The translations under genes were made by a program, and so were the position numbers. 8,573 nt of DNA from CAZJDM01 sp964544765 (GTDB lineage: Bacteria > Bdellovibrionota_B > Oligoflexia > CAYFLR01). Below the pieces are notes generated by a model. It ran no database searches, was not told the origin of the DNA, and saw only the letters and a list, made by a program, of their open reading frames with translations. Below, one piece after another: positions 1-6,818 of this stretch. The DNA is taken from assembly GCA_964544765.1 (NCBI GenBank), contig CAZJDM010000174.1, positions 1 to 8,573 on the forward strand, written 5' to 3'. Within the stretch, counting starts at the first letter, position 1. The number at the start of each line of letters is the position of its first letter.

Positions 1-423
1 TATGAATCAATTTTTCCCAAGCAATGTTCTTCTTGTAAAAAGATTTACAACAGTTTTGAGGAGATATTGGAAAGTGTAAAGTCAACAACAGGAGACATCT
101 ACAATTTGAAGGACTATCAAGCAGACTTGTTTATGGAGGTTGATTCTAGGCTATCTGATAAGATAGTTGTAGCTAATTTCCTAGATTGTACTTGTGGATC
201 TACCATGATCATTTTGGGGAAAGATAGAAGGAGTGATACCAGTACGGGAAAAGAAAATAGAGAGTTTTTTAATAACATTGTTAACTCTTTGGTAAGTAAA
301 GGTGAAACACAAGATTATGTCACCAAGGTTTTAAGGGTGTTGTTTAGAAGTTTAGTATCTGGGGAACTAAAAACAACTGATTTAGACCAAAAATTAGAAG
401 AGTTATTTCCTTTTGAGGGATAG
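1..423 (+). CDS. C-terminal part of a small CxxC/CxC protein of unknown function (5' end outside window)
   Basis: The reading frame is open from the first base to the TAG at 421-423, so 140 residues are visible and the true start lies to the left. A TTG occurs at 67, but the frame continues in front of it and carries a cysteine pair (C9-S-S-C12 of the visible part), so an internal start there would discard a likely metal-binding motif. A second pair, C63-T-C65-G, precedes a stretch with RR-x-D-T-S and a helical C-terminus. Two cysteine pairs about 50 residues apart suggest a zinc-ribbon-like fold; that is inference. From memory, similar CxCGST...RRxxS modules occur in small deltaproteobacterial proteins with no clear function. 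No signal peptide or membrane segment is visible in this part. I do not recognise the gene and assign no activity. It ends 122 bases before the lipoprotein start favoured here. Confidence 0.7.
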   Translation, partial: YESIFPKQCSSCKKIYNSFEEILESVKSTTGDIYNLKDYQADLFMEVDSRLSDKIVVANFLDCTCGSTMIILGKDRRSDTSTGKENREFFNNIVNSLVSKGETQDYVTKVLRVLFRSLVSGELKTTDLDQKLEELFPFEG

Positions 424-545
424 AGCAAAAGTATTATATCCCCTCACCAGCTAGTAGGGGAGGATTAGAGTGGGGGAACTGTTTGAGACATTTAGGTAAA
501 TATGATAAAGTGAAGAAGTCCAATCAAAATATTATGGTGGAACCT

Positions 546-1283
546 ATGTATAAGTTTTGTTTTCTATTAATAATTATAAATTTAATAACTATTTCATGCT
601 CTACTCAGAAAGACAATAACAATACCATGGCTGGGACCAAATCCTCTCATGAGAAATTCAAAGGCGCAGACTCTTCAAGGTTAACTTTTTCCCCCTTCAA
701 GTTTTTAAAAGATAGTGAGGTAGAAGCCATTTATAGGTCTTTTGGAAAACTAAGTATGAGAACTAAAATACTTGAAGATGAAATTTTTGAATTGAAAAAT
801 AGAATTGAAGAATTAGAATTGAAGATAGGTAAAACACCTGGAAACTTAAAAAAAATCTCCAAATTAAAACCACTTAACTCAGAGAGATTAGCTGAACAAA
901 ATGCAGCATTTGTTTTGTTTAGAAAAGCGAAGAAACTGGAAAACAGTGGAAATATAGATAAAGCTATACCTATGTATAAGAGGTATTTAGAGCGGTACTC
1001 GAAAGGTGAATTTGCAGAAGAAGTAAATATAAATTTAGCTAAAGCATTATATACTACCAAGAAATATAATGAAGTTATTTTAATCACCACTGATTTTGAG
1101 AAGCGTTTTCCTAAATCTTCTTTACAGGCGACAGTTTTGCTTTTTAGAGGAATGGCTTACCGTCAATTAAAACAACCTAAACAGGCCAGAGAGCATTTGT
1201 CTGAAATTATAAAAGCACATGCATCTTCAGAAGAAGCATTAAAAGCAAAAGAGGAACTTGAGAGGTTGGAAGATGGTTTTTAA
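546..1283 (+). CDS. predicted outer-membrane TPR lipoprotein with N-terminal coiled coil (CpoB/YbgF-like layout)
   Basis: The 245-residue product begins with a short lipoprotein signal: MYKF, a hydrophobic run rich in Leu and Ile, then I-S-C18. Cys18 is the expected lipidated residue and Ser19 follows, which favours outer-membrane sorting by the +2 rule. A low-complexity linker leads to a coiled coil at about 57-96 (heptad-like Leu/Ile/Glu/Lys pattern), then about three tetratricopeptide repeats at about 120-152, 157-190 and 192-229. A coiled coil followed by TPRs is the layout of CpoB/YbgF, which links cell-wall synthesis to Tol-Pal, but CpoB is periplasmic rather than lipidated, and no tol genes are seen here. 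A scaffold role in the envelope is inference. The ATG at 546 is preferred because it places the signal peptide at the N-terminus and has GGTGGA at 536-541. The frame also allows TTG 483 or ATG 534, which would add 21 or 4 residues before the signal. The end overlaps the LysM gene by 11 bases. Confidence 0.8.
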   Translation: MYKFCFLLIIINLITISCSTQKDNNNTMAGTKSSHEKFKGADSSRLTFSPFKFLKDSEVEAIYRSFGKLSMRTKILEDEIFELKNRIEELELKIGKTPGNLKKISKLKPLNSERLAEQNAAFVLFRKAKKLENSGNIDKAIPMYKRYLERYSKGEFAEEVNINLAKALYTTKKYNEVILITTDFEKRFPKSSLQATVLLFRGMAYRQLKQPKQAREHLSEIIKAHASSEEALKAKEELERLEDGF

Positions 1284-2724
1284 AATTATGATAAAAAAAT
1301 ATATTTTTAAATTATTCTTATTTATTTTAGTTTTAATAGTATTTGGTGGGCATTTTAAAAAGACCTTAGCTAAGGTAAAACCAGGGTCTGAAAGAGGTTA
1401 TATTGCACCTTATGTTCCTCCTCCGGGCCTAATAATAAAGGGTTTTTCAGGTAGGATCCCTCCAGATAAAACTAGAGGGATACTTAGACCTGGTTTAGCT
1501 CCTCAGTTATATATTGTCCAACCAGGTGATACTCTATCTTCTATTTGTCAATATGTATTGAACGATATGGAATACTGGCCTAAGCTTTGGGCATTAAATC
1601 CTCATGTGACAAATCCACATTGGATTTATCCAGGTACTGAAATACGGTTCTATCCAACTCGGGAGTCGGGAGCGCCGTATTTAGAAATAGTACCAGAGAG
1701 CGATATATTGCCGCCTTCAATTGCTACAGTAGAATCAGATGACTTATTTAAAGATGAAATTTCTGGTTTGGAAATATCAGAAGAAGATGAATTAAATATT
1801 TTATCACCTGATGAAATCGAGAGTGGCGGTAGTGATCTTTTTATGTTTGCGGGCAAAAAATTTTCTAGAAATAGTCTGCGTTACTTACTCATGGGATTTG
1901 TCGCGGAAGATTCTCCCAACATACGTGGTGAAATAGCTTTTGGTCTTTTTGAGGGTGAAATATTTGGAGATGGTGATTATATTTATCTCAATATGGCCGT
2001 TCCAACTTCCGATTCAGATGTAACTGAGTACATTGGAGCCCGCTATTTGGTGATTGAAGAATCTGATCAAAGTATAAGTGGGGGGAGGTTGATTAATTAT
2101 AAAGGTGTAATTGAAATTGTCGGGGGAGAAAAGGGTAGGCTTAAAGCTATGGTAGTTGATTCTTATATGGAACTAGAAATTGGTGATAAATTTATTGAGT
2201 ATACTTCCTTGGAAATTGATGTAGATATAGGATTAAAAGAAAATGGACCTAATATTCAGGGAAATATTGTTGCTTTTGGTGTGGATGGAGCAACTTTAAC
2301 TACTGAGGGTGATGTAGTATACATAAATAGGGGATCAACAAACGGTGTTAATGTTGGGAACGTATTTTCTTTATTTTCTTTTGTTCAGAATGATAAGTCA
2401 CTTCCTAATCTTAAAATAGGTATTGTTAAGATAATTGAAACAACCCCAAATTTTTCAACGGCGATTATTTTGCGTGCTTATAAGGAAATAGAAAAATACG
2501 CTATGGTGATGCATGATAAGAATGCTGAATTTGTTGGCGATGAGATGGATGAAAATAGTTATGATGAGGAAGAAGGTGAAGATAACTGGTTAGCCAATAT
2601 TGATAAGAGTGATGAAGATGAAAACGAAAACGAAGATGAGAACGAAAATGAAGATGAAAACGAAAACGAAGATGAGAACGAAAACGAAGATGAGAACGAA
2701 AATGAAGATGAAAACGAAGAATAG
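1273..2724 (+). CDS. exported LysM-domain protein with duplicated C-terminal domain and polyacidic repeat tail
   Basis: This 483-residue protein starts with a basic segment and a hydrophobic stretch (about 12-26), ending in a possible T-L-A cleavage site near residue 33, so it is likely exported or anchored in the inner membrane. A proline-rich linker follows, then one LysM domain at about 78-128 (YIVQPGDTL at its start, WPKLW in the middle, NPHWIYPG near its end), a fold that binds GlcNAc-containing peptidoglycan. After an acidic linker come two related segments, about 214-310 and 325-415, each starting with a PNI-x-G motif and containing GD-x-[IV]-Y-[LI]-N; their function is unknown. The final 61 residues are almost all Asp, Glu and Asn, encoded by an 18-bp tandem repeat. 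The ATG at 1273 lies 7 bases after AGAGG (1261-1265); TTG 1258 and ATG 1288 are alternatives. The 11-base overlap with the lipoprotein gene indicates translational coupling. A LysM gene beside dprA is a common proteobacterial arrangement. A peptidoglycan-associated envelope role is inferred. Confidence 0.85.
   Translation: MVFKIMIKKYIFKLFLFILVLIVFGGHFKKTLAKVKPGSERGYIAPYVPPPGLIIKGFSGRIPPDKTRGILRPGLAPQLYIVQPGDTLSSICQYVLNDMEYWPKLWALNPHVTNPHWIYPGTEIRFYPTRESGAPYLEIVPESDILPPSIATVESDDLFKDEISGLEISEEDELNILSPDEIESGGSDLFMFAGKKFSRNSLRYLLMGFVAEDSPNIRGEIAFGLFEGEIFGDGDYIYLNMAVPTSDSDVTEYIGARYLVIEESDQSISGGRLINYKGVIEIVGGEKGRLKAMVVDSYMELEIGDKFIEYTSLEIDVDIGLKENGPNIQGNIVAFGVDGATLTTEGDVVYINRGSTNGVNVGNVFSLFSFVQNDKSLPNLKIGIVKIIETTPNFSTAIILRAYKEIEKYAMVMHDKNAEFVGDEMDENSYDEEEGEDNWLANIDKSDEDENENEDENENEDENENEDENENEDENENEDENEE
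2617..2718 (+). repeat. 18-bp coding tandem repeat, five full copies plus a 12-base partial
   Basis: Units start at 2617, 2635, 2653, 2671 and 2689, with a 12-base partial unit at 2707-2718, just before the last Glu codon and the TAG stop. Each full unit encodes Asp-Glu-Asn-Glu-Asn-Glu. All differences between units are synonymous third-position changes (GAA/GAG and AAC/AAT). Scoring the units by variant gives the order A B A C B A-partial, which hints at past duplication of larger blocks. The length of 18 is a multiple of three, so copy-number change would lengthen or shorten the acidic tail without a frameshift. Confidence 0.95.
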
Positions 2725-2740
2725 AATATCGAGATTAAGA

Positions 2741-2771
2741 TTGACAAATAGTAAATAATAATTTGTATAGA
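2741..2771 (+). promoter_or_regulatory. candidate promoter with embedded dyad, upstream of dprA
   Basis: A perfect TTGACA (2741-2746) is followed after 19 bases by TATAGA (2766-2771), a plausible but long-spaced sigma-70 pair. Within it an inverted repeat, ACAAAT (2744-2749) and ATTTGT (2761-2766), overlaps both boxes and could be an operator or chance in A+T-rich DNA. It sits in the 100-base gap between the LysM stop and the dprA start, so it could give dprA and downstream genes their own transcription. Confidence 0.35.
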
Positions 2772-2824
2772 TAGATCAGAAAGTTTTAAGATGGTTCTAA
2801 TTACAGAATGGTTTTTTGATTTAG

Positions 2825-3820
2825 ATGGATTACAAAATCTTAAATTTATTGGCAATTAGTTTATTACCAAACTCTCCCAGGATTAAATTTTTACTATATA
2901 AAGAAATTTTAAATTGCTTTTCAAGTATTGATGATTTTTTGGAAGCTTCTCAAAGTGATATTGAATCTTTGTATAACAAAAAGGTTTTAGTAAATAATTT
3001 GCCTAACGTATCCTCGTTTGGGAGAGATTTAAATCGAGTTAAAAACAAAATTGTTCTCAATAAATATTTATGGGATCAAGGAAAAAAAGAATATGAAATC
3101 TGTACTAGAGAAAAAATTCAGTTGATTCCCATTTTCTCTCGTAATTTCCCAGAGTTGCTAAAAAATATTATCGATCCTCCATTGTTATTGTATTTAAAGG
3201 GGGCCACAAAATGTTTTTTACCATCCGGCACGGCCGTGGTCGGCGCAAGACTACCAACTTTGTATGGTATAAATGTTACCAAAAGATTGGTACAGGAAAG
3301 TTATGGGTATGATCATGTAATTGTGAGTGGGGGAGCTATGGGCATTGATAGTGAGGCTCATTTTTCCGCGATAGAATATGATGTCCCGACGATCTGTGTC
3401 CTTGGTGGTGGTTTGGGGTATTTATCTCCTCAAAGTAATATACCTCTTTTTGAACAAATTACCAATTCTGACACTAATGCATTAATTACTGAATTTCCTT
3501 TTAATATTTGCCCTAATAAATATTCCTTTCCACAGAGAAATCGGATTATAGCGGGATTGTCAAAAAAAGTAATCATAGTTGAAGCAGGGATTAGAAGCGG
3601 TTCTCTGATAACCGCAAATTTGGCTGTTGATTACGATAGGGATGTGTTTGCTGTGCCGGGTCCTATTGATTCACCTATGTCTATGGGAACCAATAATCTT
3701 GTTTTTAATGGAGCAAATCCATTAATTGATATAAAGTTTTTTTATGAAAATAATATAAAAAAAAGATTGAAAAATAATTTAATACTTGATGAAAAGTTAG
3801 ATGCAATGCAAAATAATTAA
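2825..3820 (+). CDS. dprA: DNA-processing protein DprA (short form lacking a C-terminal winged helix)
   Basis: DprA binds incoming single-stranded DNA in the cytoplasm and loads RecA during natural transformation; it is also widespread in non-competent bacteria. The 331-residue product has an N-terminal helical region (about 1-95) and the Rossmann-like DprA core: DPPLLLYLKG at 118-126, VVGARLP at 138-144, SGGAMGID at 168-175, VLGGGLGYLSP at 192-202, FPQRNRII at 235-242, RSGSLITA at 257-264 and FAVPGPID at 275-282. Many homologues have GLARGID or GGARGID where this one has GGAMGID. After the core only about 30 Lys/Asn-rich residues remain, so the winged-helix domain found in many longer homologues appears absent. 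The start is fixed by an in-frame TAG at 2822-2824 directly before the ATG. No clear Shine-Dalgarno sequence precedes it. It lies between a LysM gene and smg-topA, the usual neighbourhood for dprA. Confidence 0.96.
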   Translation: MDYKILNLLAISLLPNSPRIKFLLYKEILNCFSSIDDFLEASQSDIESLYNKKVLVNNLPNVSSFGRDLNRVKNKIVLNKYLWDQGKKEYEICTREKIQLIPIFSRNFPELLKNIIDPPLLLYLKGATKCFLPSGTAVVGARLPTLYGINVTKRLVQESYGYDHVIVSGGAMGIDSEAHFSAIEYDVPTICVLGGGLGYLSPQSNIPLFEQITNSDTNALITEFPFNICPNKYSFPQRNRIIAGLSKKVIIVEAGIRSGSLITANLAVDYDRDVFAVPGPIDSPMSMGTNNLVFNGANPLIDIKFFYENNIKKRLKNNLILDEKLDAMQNN

Positions 3821-3849
3821 ATGTATCTATTTTTTGAGTTTGTACATTT
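3819..3849 (+). terminator. weak AT-rich inverted repeat after dprA
   Basis: AAATGTA (3819-3825) and TACATTT (3843-3849) form 7-bp arms around a 17-base loop, followed by TTATTT. It begins at the dprA stop codon and could be a leaky terminator, but the stem has little G+C and it overlaps the candidate promoter of the next gene, so it might equally be an operator-like dyad or chance. Confidence 0.2.
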
Positions 3850-3863
3850 TATTTAGGTATAAA
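3834..3863 (+). promoter_or_regulatory. candidate sigma-70 promoter for smg-topA
   Basis: TTGAGT (3834-3839) and TATAAA (3858-3863) are separated by 18 bases. Transcription would start near 3870, leaving a short leader of about 20 bases that contains the strong ribosome site at 3877-3883. Both boxes are imperfect and the region is A+T rich, so this is a suggestion only. Confidence 0.35.
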
Positions 3864-3876
3864 CTTGGTGAGATTT

Positions 3877-3883
3877 AGGGAGG
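3877..3883 (+). promoter_or_regulatory. strong Shine-Dalgarno sequence for smg
   Basis: AGGGAGG ends 7 bases before the ATG at 3891. It is the clearest ribosome binding site in the window and settles the smg start. It contrasts with dprA and topA, where no such site is visible. Confidence 0.8.
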
Positions 3884-3890
3884 ACTCCAA

Positions 3891-4367
3891 ATGAAAGATA
3901 TTCCTGCTAATTTGATCTTGGATATGGCTTCATTCATTATACATGGTGGGGATCTTGTACAAGAAGAGGAGTTATTATATAAGGAAATGTCTAATAAAGG
4001 GCATAAAATAGAAAAAATTGAAGCCGCTTTGGAATGGTTTTTAGGAGTATATGTTGGTAGTGATCTATATAACATTTGTGGATCGTTTGCTCAGAAGAAT
4101 AATCAAAACAGGATTCTTTCTGAGGAGGAGTCTTTATATATACCTGATGAGATATTTCAATATATCACTTCTTGTCTCAATAAGGGATTGATAGATGGAC
4201 CTTTTTATGAGGAGTTGATAAATAAACTAGTTTTATTAAATGCCAATGAATTAAACTTGGAGGAAGTAAAATCTTTAATTATCTTGACTATTGCTGAAAA
4301 TTATCGTGTAAATTGGCAGAAGAGGATTGTTAACTTGCAATTTGGGAAAAGTGACACTATCCATTAA
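3891..4367 (+). CDS. smg: Smg/DUF494 family protein
   Basis: The 158-residue product matches the length of the Smg (DUF494) family; E. coli Smg is 157 residues. Recognisable family features are the acidic N-terminal helix region, the ALEWFLG segment near residue 45, R-I-L-S-x-E-E followed by an I-P-x-E pattern in the middle, a GLIDG...EELINKL segment, and LNANELNLEEVKSLI near the C-terminus. No signal peptide, membrane segment or catalytic motif is visible, so it is likely a soluble cytoplasmic protein. Its biochemical role is not established; the family is known mainly from its conserved position between dprA and topA-related genes, which is the context here. The start is supported by AGGGAGG at 3877-3883. 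Confidence 0.85.
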   Translation: MKDIPANLILDMASFIIHGGDLVQEEELLYKEMSNKGHKIEKIEAALEWFLGVYVGSDLYNICGSFAQKNNQNRILSEEESLYIPDEIFQYITSCLNKGLIDGPFYEELINKLVLLNANELNLEEVKSLIILTIAENYRVNWQKRIVNLQFGKSDTIH

Positions 4368-4409
4368 AACTCCTACTGTAATAGTTAATATATTGAAATT
4401 GTATAAATA

Positions 4410-6734
4410 ATGAGTAAATCTTTAATAATTGTTGAATCTCCAGCAAAAGCTAGAACCCTTCAGAAATATTTGGGTGCTGACTTTGATATTCGTGCCTCTA
4501 TGGGGCATATAAAAGATCTTCCGGAACGTCGTTTTGGAGTAGAAATTGGGGATGAAGGGGATGAATTTGTTCCTTCTTATGAAGTAGTTAAGGGACGAAC
4601 CAAAATAATCAATGAAATACAGAAAGCTGCTAAAAAAGCAGATTATATTTATTTAGGTCCTGACCCTGACCGAGAAGGGGAGGCGATTGCTTTTCATATT
4701 GCTGAAGTAGTTTCAGAGGTTAAGAAAAAGAAAACTGAGATATATCGGGTGCTTTTTAACGAGATAACTAAGCAGGCAATTATTAAGGCTATTGAAAACC
4801 CAACCAAATTAGAAAAATGTAAATACGAATCTCAGCAAACCAGAAGGATCTTGGATCGCTTGGTAGGATATAAAATTAGTCCACTACTATGGAAAAAAGT
4901 TAAGCGAGGGTTGAGTGCCGGTAGGGTTCAATCGGTAGCAGTTAAATTGATTTGTGAAAGAGATAAACTCCATACTTCTTTTAAAAAAGAGGAGTACTGG
5001 AGTATTTTGTGCGAATTAAAAAATAAACAAGAACAAATTACTGATGCTGTTTTCTTTAAGAAAGATGGGAAAACCATTACAATTAAAAATGAACAGGAAG
5101 CAAAGAAACTGGCTGATTTAATTACCAAATCTGATTTTATAGTACAATCAGTGCAAAAAAAGAAAAGGAAAAGGTTTCCTGTCCCGCCGTTTATTACAAG
5201 TACTTTACAACAAGAAGCTTATAGAAAACTTGGCTTTTCTGCCAAAAAAACAATGAGAATTGCTCAGCAATTATATGAAGGTATTGCATTGGGAGAAGAG
5301 GGCCCCGTAGGTCTTATAAGTTATATGAGAACAGATTCTTTTCGATTAAGTAATGATGCTATGCAAGGTGCTCGTGATTTTATTTTGGCAAAATATGGAA
5401 AAGATTATGTCCCCGATAAACCAATCTTGTATAAAACAAAAAAAACTGTCCAAGATGCTCACGAAGCTATTAGGCCCACTTCAATAAAATATGCTCCAGA
5501 AACTGTTAATAAATTTCTAGATAAAGATAATATTAGACTGTATTCTCTTATTTGGAAACGTTTTCTGGCTTGTCAAATGAATCCCGCTGTTTATGATCAA
5601 ACGGTTGTTGAGTTTGGAGATAGTAATAATCATAAGATTAAACTTAAATCAACCGGATCAATTCAACGTTTTAAAGGTTTTTTGTCCGTTTATGAAGAGG
5701 GAATAGATGATGGAGATAAAGAACCATCAGCCAAAGCATCAAAAGAAGCTGATATCAAAGAAGGACAAGCTGGTTTTAATCGAAATTTACCTGATATGAA
5801 AGTTGATGATGTATTTAGTTCAAATAAAGTGGTGCCAAAACAACATTTTACCCAACCTCCACCAAGGTATAATGATAGTTCTATAATTAAAGATATGGAA
5901 CAAAAAGGGATCGGTAGACCCTCAACTTATGCTACGATTATTAGCAATATTCAAGATAAGAATTATGTAATAAAAGAAAAGGGTTGTTTTATTCCTACTG
6001 AATTAGGGCAATTGATTACAGGATTATTAGTAGATAATTTTCCGACTGTTTTAGATGTTGGTTTTACCGCTGAGATGGAATCTATGTTAGATGCTGTTGA
6101 AGAGGGTGAAAAAGATTGGCAGAATGTCTTGAAACAGTTTTATTCTGGGTTTGTTAAGGAACTTGAACACGCAGAAGAGCATATGCGTAATGTAAAGAAG
6201 GAAGAAGTTCCTACCGATATTATTTGTGAAATTTGTAACGAAATAATGGTACTAAAGTGGGGAAAAAATGGAAGATTTTTAGCCTGCTCTGCTTTTCCTA
6301 ATTGTAAGAATACCAAGGAATATTCGAGAGATGAGGAAGGGAAAGTTGTAGTTACAGAAGCTGAGAAATTTGGCAAAAAGTGCAATCGTTGTGGTAAAGA
6401 TATGGTAATCAAAACTGGCCGGTTTGGTCGTTTTGTAGCTTGTATGGGTTATCCAGATTGTAATAATACACAACAATTAACTATAGGTATTAATTGTCCA
6501 GAAAGTGATTGTAAGGGTGAAATAGTAGAAAAGAAAAGTAAAGGTGGGAAGGTTTTTTGGAGTTGTTCTGAATTTCCTAAATGTAAATTTGCTTCTTGGC
6601 ACCAGCCTATCAAAGAACTATGTCCGGTATGTGAAGCTAATTTAGTTGAGAAAATTAGTAAAAAAACAGGGGTTGAGTTTATTTGTATAAAATCATGCGG
6701 TTATTCCAAGGTTCAATCTGAAACTCAAGAATAA
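4410..6734 (+). CDS. topA: type IA DNA topoisomerase I (omega protein)
   Basis: TopA relaxes negative supercoils behind RNA polymerase by cutting one strand through a 5'-phosphotyrosine. The 774-residue product has the TOPRIM domain at the N-terminus with the acidic residues E9, D85, D87 and E89 (in VESPAKA and PDPDREGEAI). The active-site tyrosine is Tyr305 in SYMRTDS. His351 in DAHEAIRPTS lies 46 residues later, the same spacing as Tyr319 and His365 in the E. coli enzyme. The C-terminal part (606-763) holds four cysteine ribbons: the first two have the typical CxxC...C...C pattern with G-R-F motifs, and the third (C-P-x3-C) and fourth (CPVC...CIKSC) diverge. The start at the conserved MSKSLIIVESPAKA is certain although no Shine-Dalgarno sequence is visible; TATAAAT at 4402-4408 sits almost against the ATG. 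It lies 42 bases after smg and is probably cotranscribed with it. Confidence 0.98.
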   Translation: MSKSLIIVESPAKARTLQKYLGADFDIRASMGHIKDLPERRFGVEIGDEGDEFVPSYEVVKGRTKIINEIQKAAKKADYIYLGPDPDREGEAIAFHIAEVVSEVKKKKTEIYRVLFNEITKQAIIKAIENPTKLEKCKYESQQTRRILDRLVGYKISPLLWKKVKRGLSAGRVQSVAVKLICERDKLHTSFKKEEYWSILCELKNKQEQITDAVFFKKDGKTITIKNEQEAKKLADLITKSDFIVQSVQKKKRKRFPVPPFITSTLQQEAYRKLGFSAKKTMRIAQQLYEGIALGEEGPVGLISYMRTDSFRLSNDAMQGARDFILAKYGKDYVPDKPILYKTKKTVQDAHEAIRPTSIKYAPETVNKFLDKDNIRLYSLIWKRFLACQMNPAVYDQTVVEFGDSNNHKIKLKSTGSIQRFKGFLSVYEEGIDDGDKEPSAKASKEADIKEGQAGFNRNLPDMKVDDVFSSNKVVPKQHFTQPPPRYNDSSIIKDMEQKGIGRPSTYATIISNIQDKNYVIKEKGCFIPTELGQLITGLLVDNFPTVLDVGFTAEMESMLDAVEEGEKDWQNVLKQFYSGFVKELEHAEEHMRNVKKEEVPTDIICEICNEIMVLKWGKNGRFLACSAFPNCKNTKEYSRDEEGKVVVTEAEKFGKKCNRCGKDMVIKTGRFGRFVACMGYPDCNNTQQLTIGINCPESDCKGEIVEKKSKGGKVFWSCSEFPKCKFASWHQPIKELCPVCEANLVEKISKKTGVEFICIKSCGYSKVQSETQE

Positions 6735-6807
6735 TTTATAATTTTACTTTAAGTATGCTTAAATTTATGTTAATCGTTCACGGTTCTAGTATGTTTTTTT
6801 ACCAAAA

Positions 6808-6814
6808 AGGGGAA
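6808..6814 (+). promoter_or_regulatory. Shine-Dalgarno sequence for rpoZ
   Basis: AGGGGAA ends four bases before the ATG at 6819, with the G-run ending 6 bases before it. It is a good ribosome site and fixes the rpoZ start at the conserved MARI sequence. Confidence 0.75.
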
Positions 6815-6818
6815 CATA

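Noticed and set aside
440..460. CCCCT...AGGGG hairpin after the first gene
   Set aside because: The stem is only 5 bp with an 11-base loop and no T-run follows, so it is not a convincing terminator.
483..545. Longer N-terminus of the lipoprotein from TTG 483, preceded by GGGGG at 472-476
   Set aside because: It would put 21 polar residues before the lipoprotein signal peptide. The ATG at 546 gives a standard signal with its own ribosome site. The longer form cannot be excluded.
2559..2855. Minus-strand frame of 98 codons rich in Ser and Phe across the LysM tail
   Set aside because: It is the complement of the Asp/Glu/Asn tandem repeat and has no ribosome site or recognisable domain.
6737..6763. 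Perfect TATAAT at 6737-6742 and a TTTAAG-TATG-CTTAAA hairpin at 6748-6763 before rpoZ
   Set aside because: There is no acceptable -35 box at normal spacing and the hairpin is all A+T apart from two pairs. Both are expected by chance in such A+T-rich DNA.
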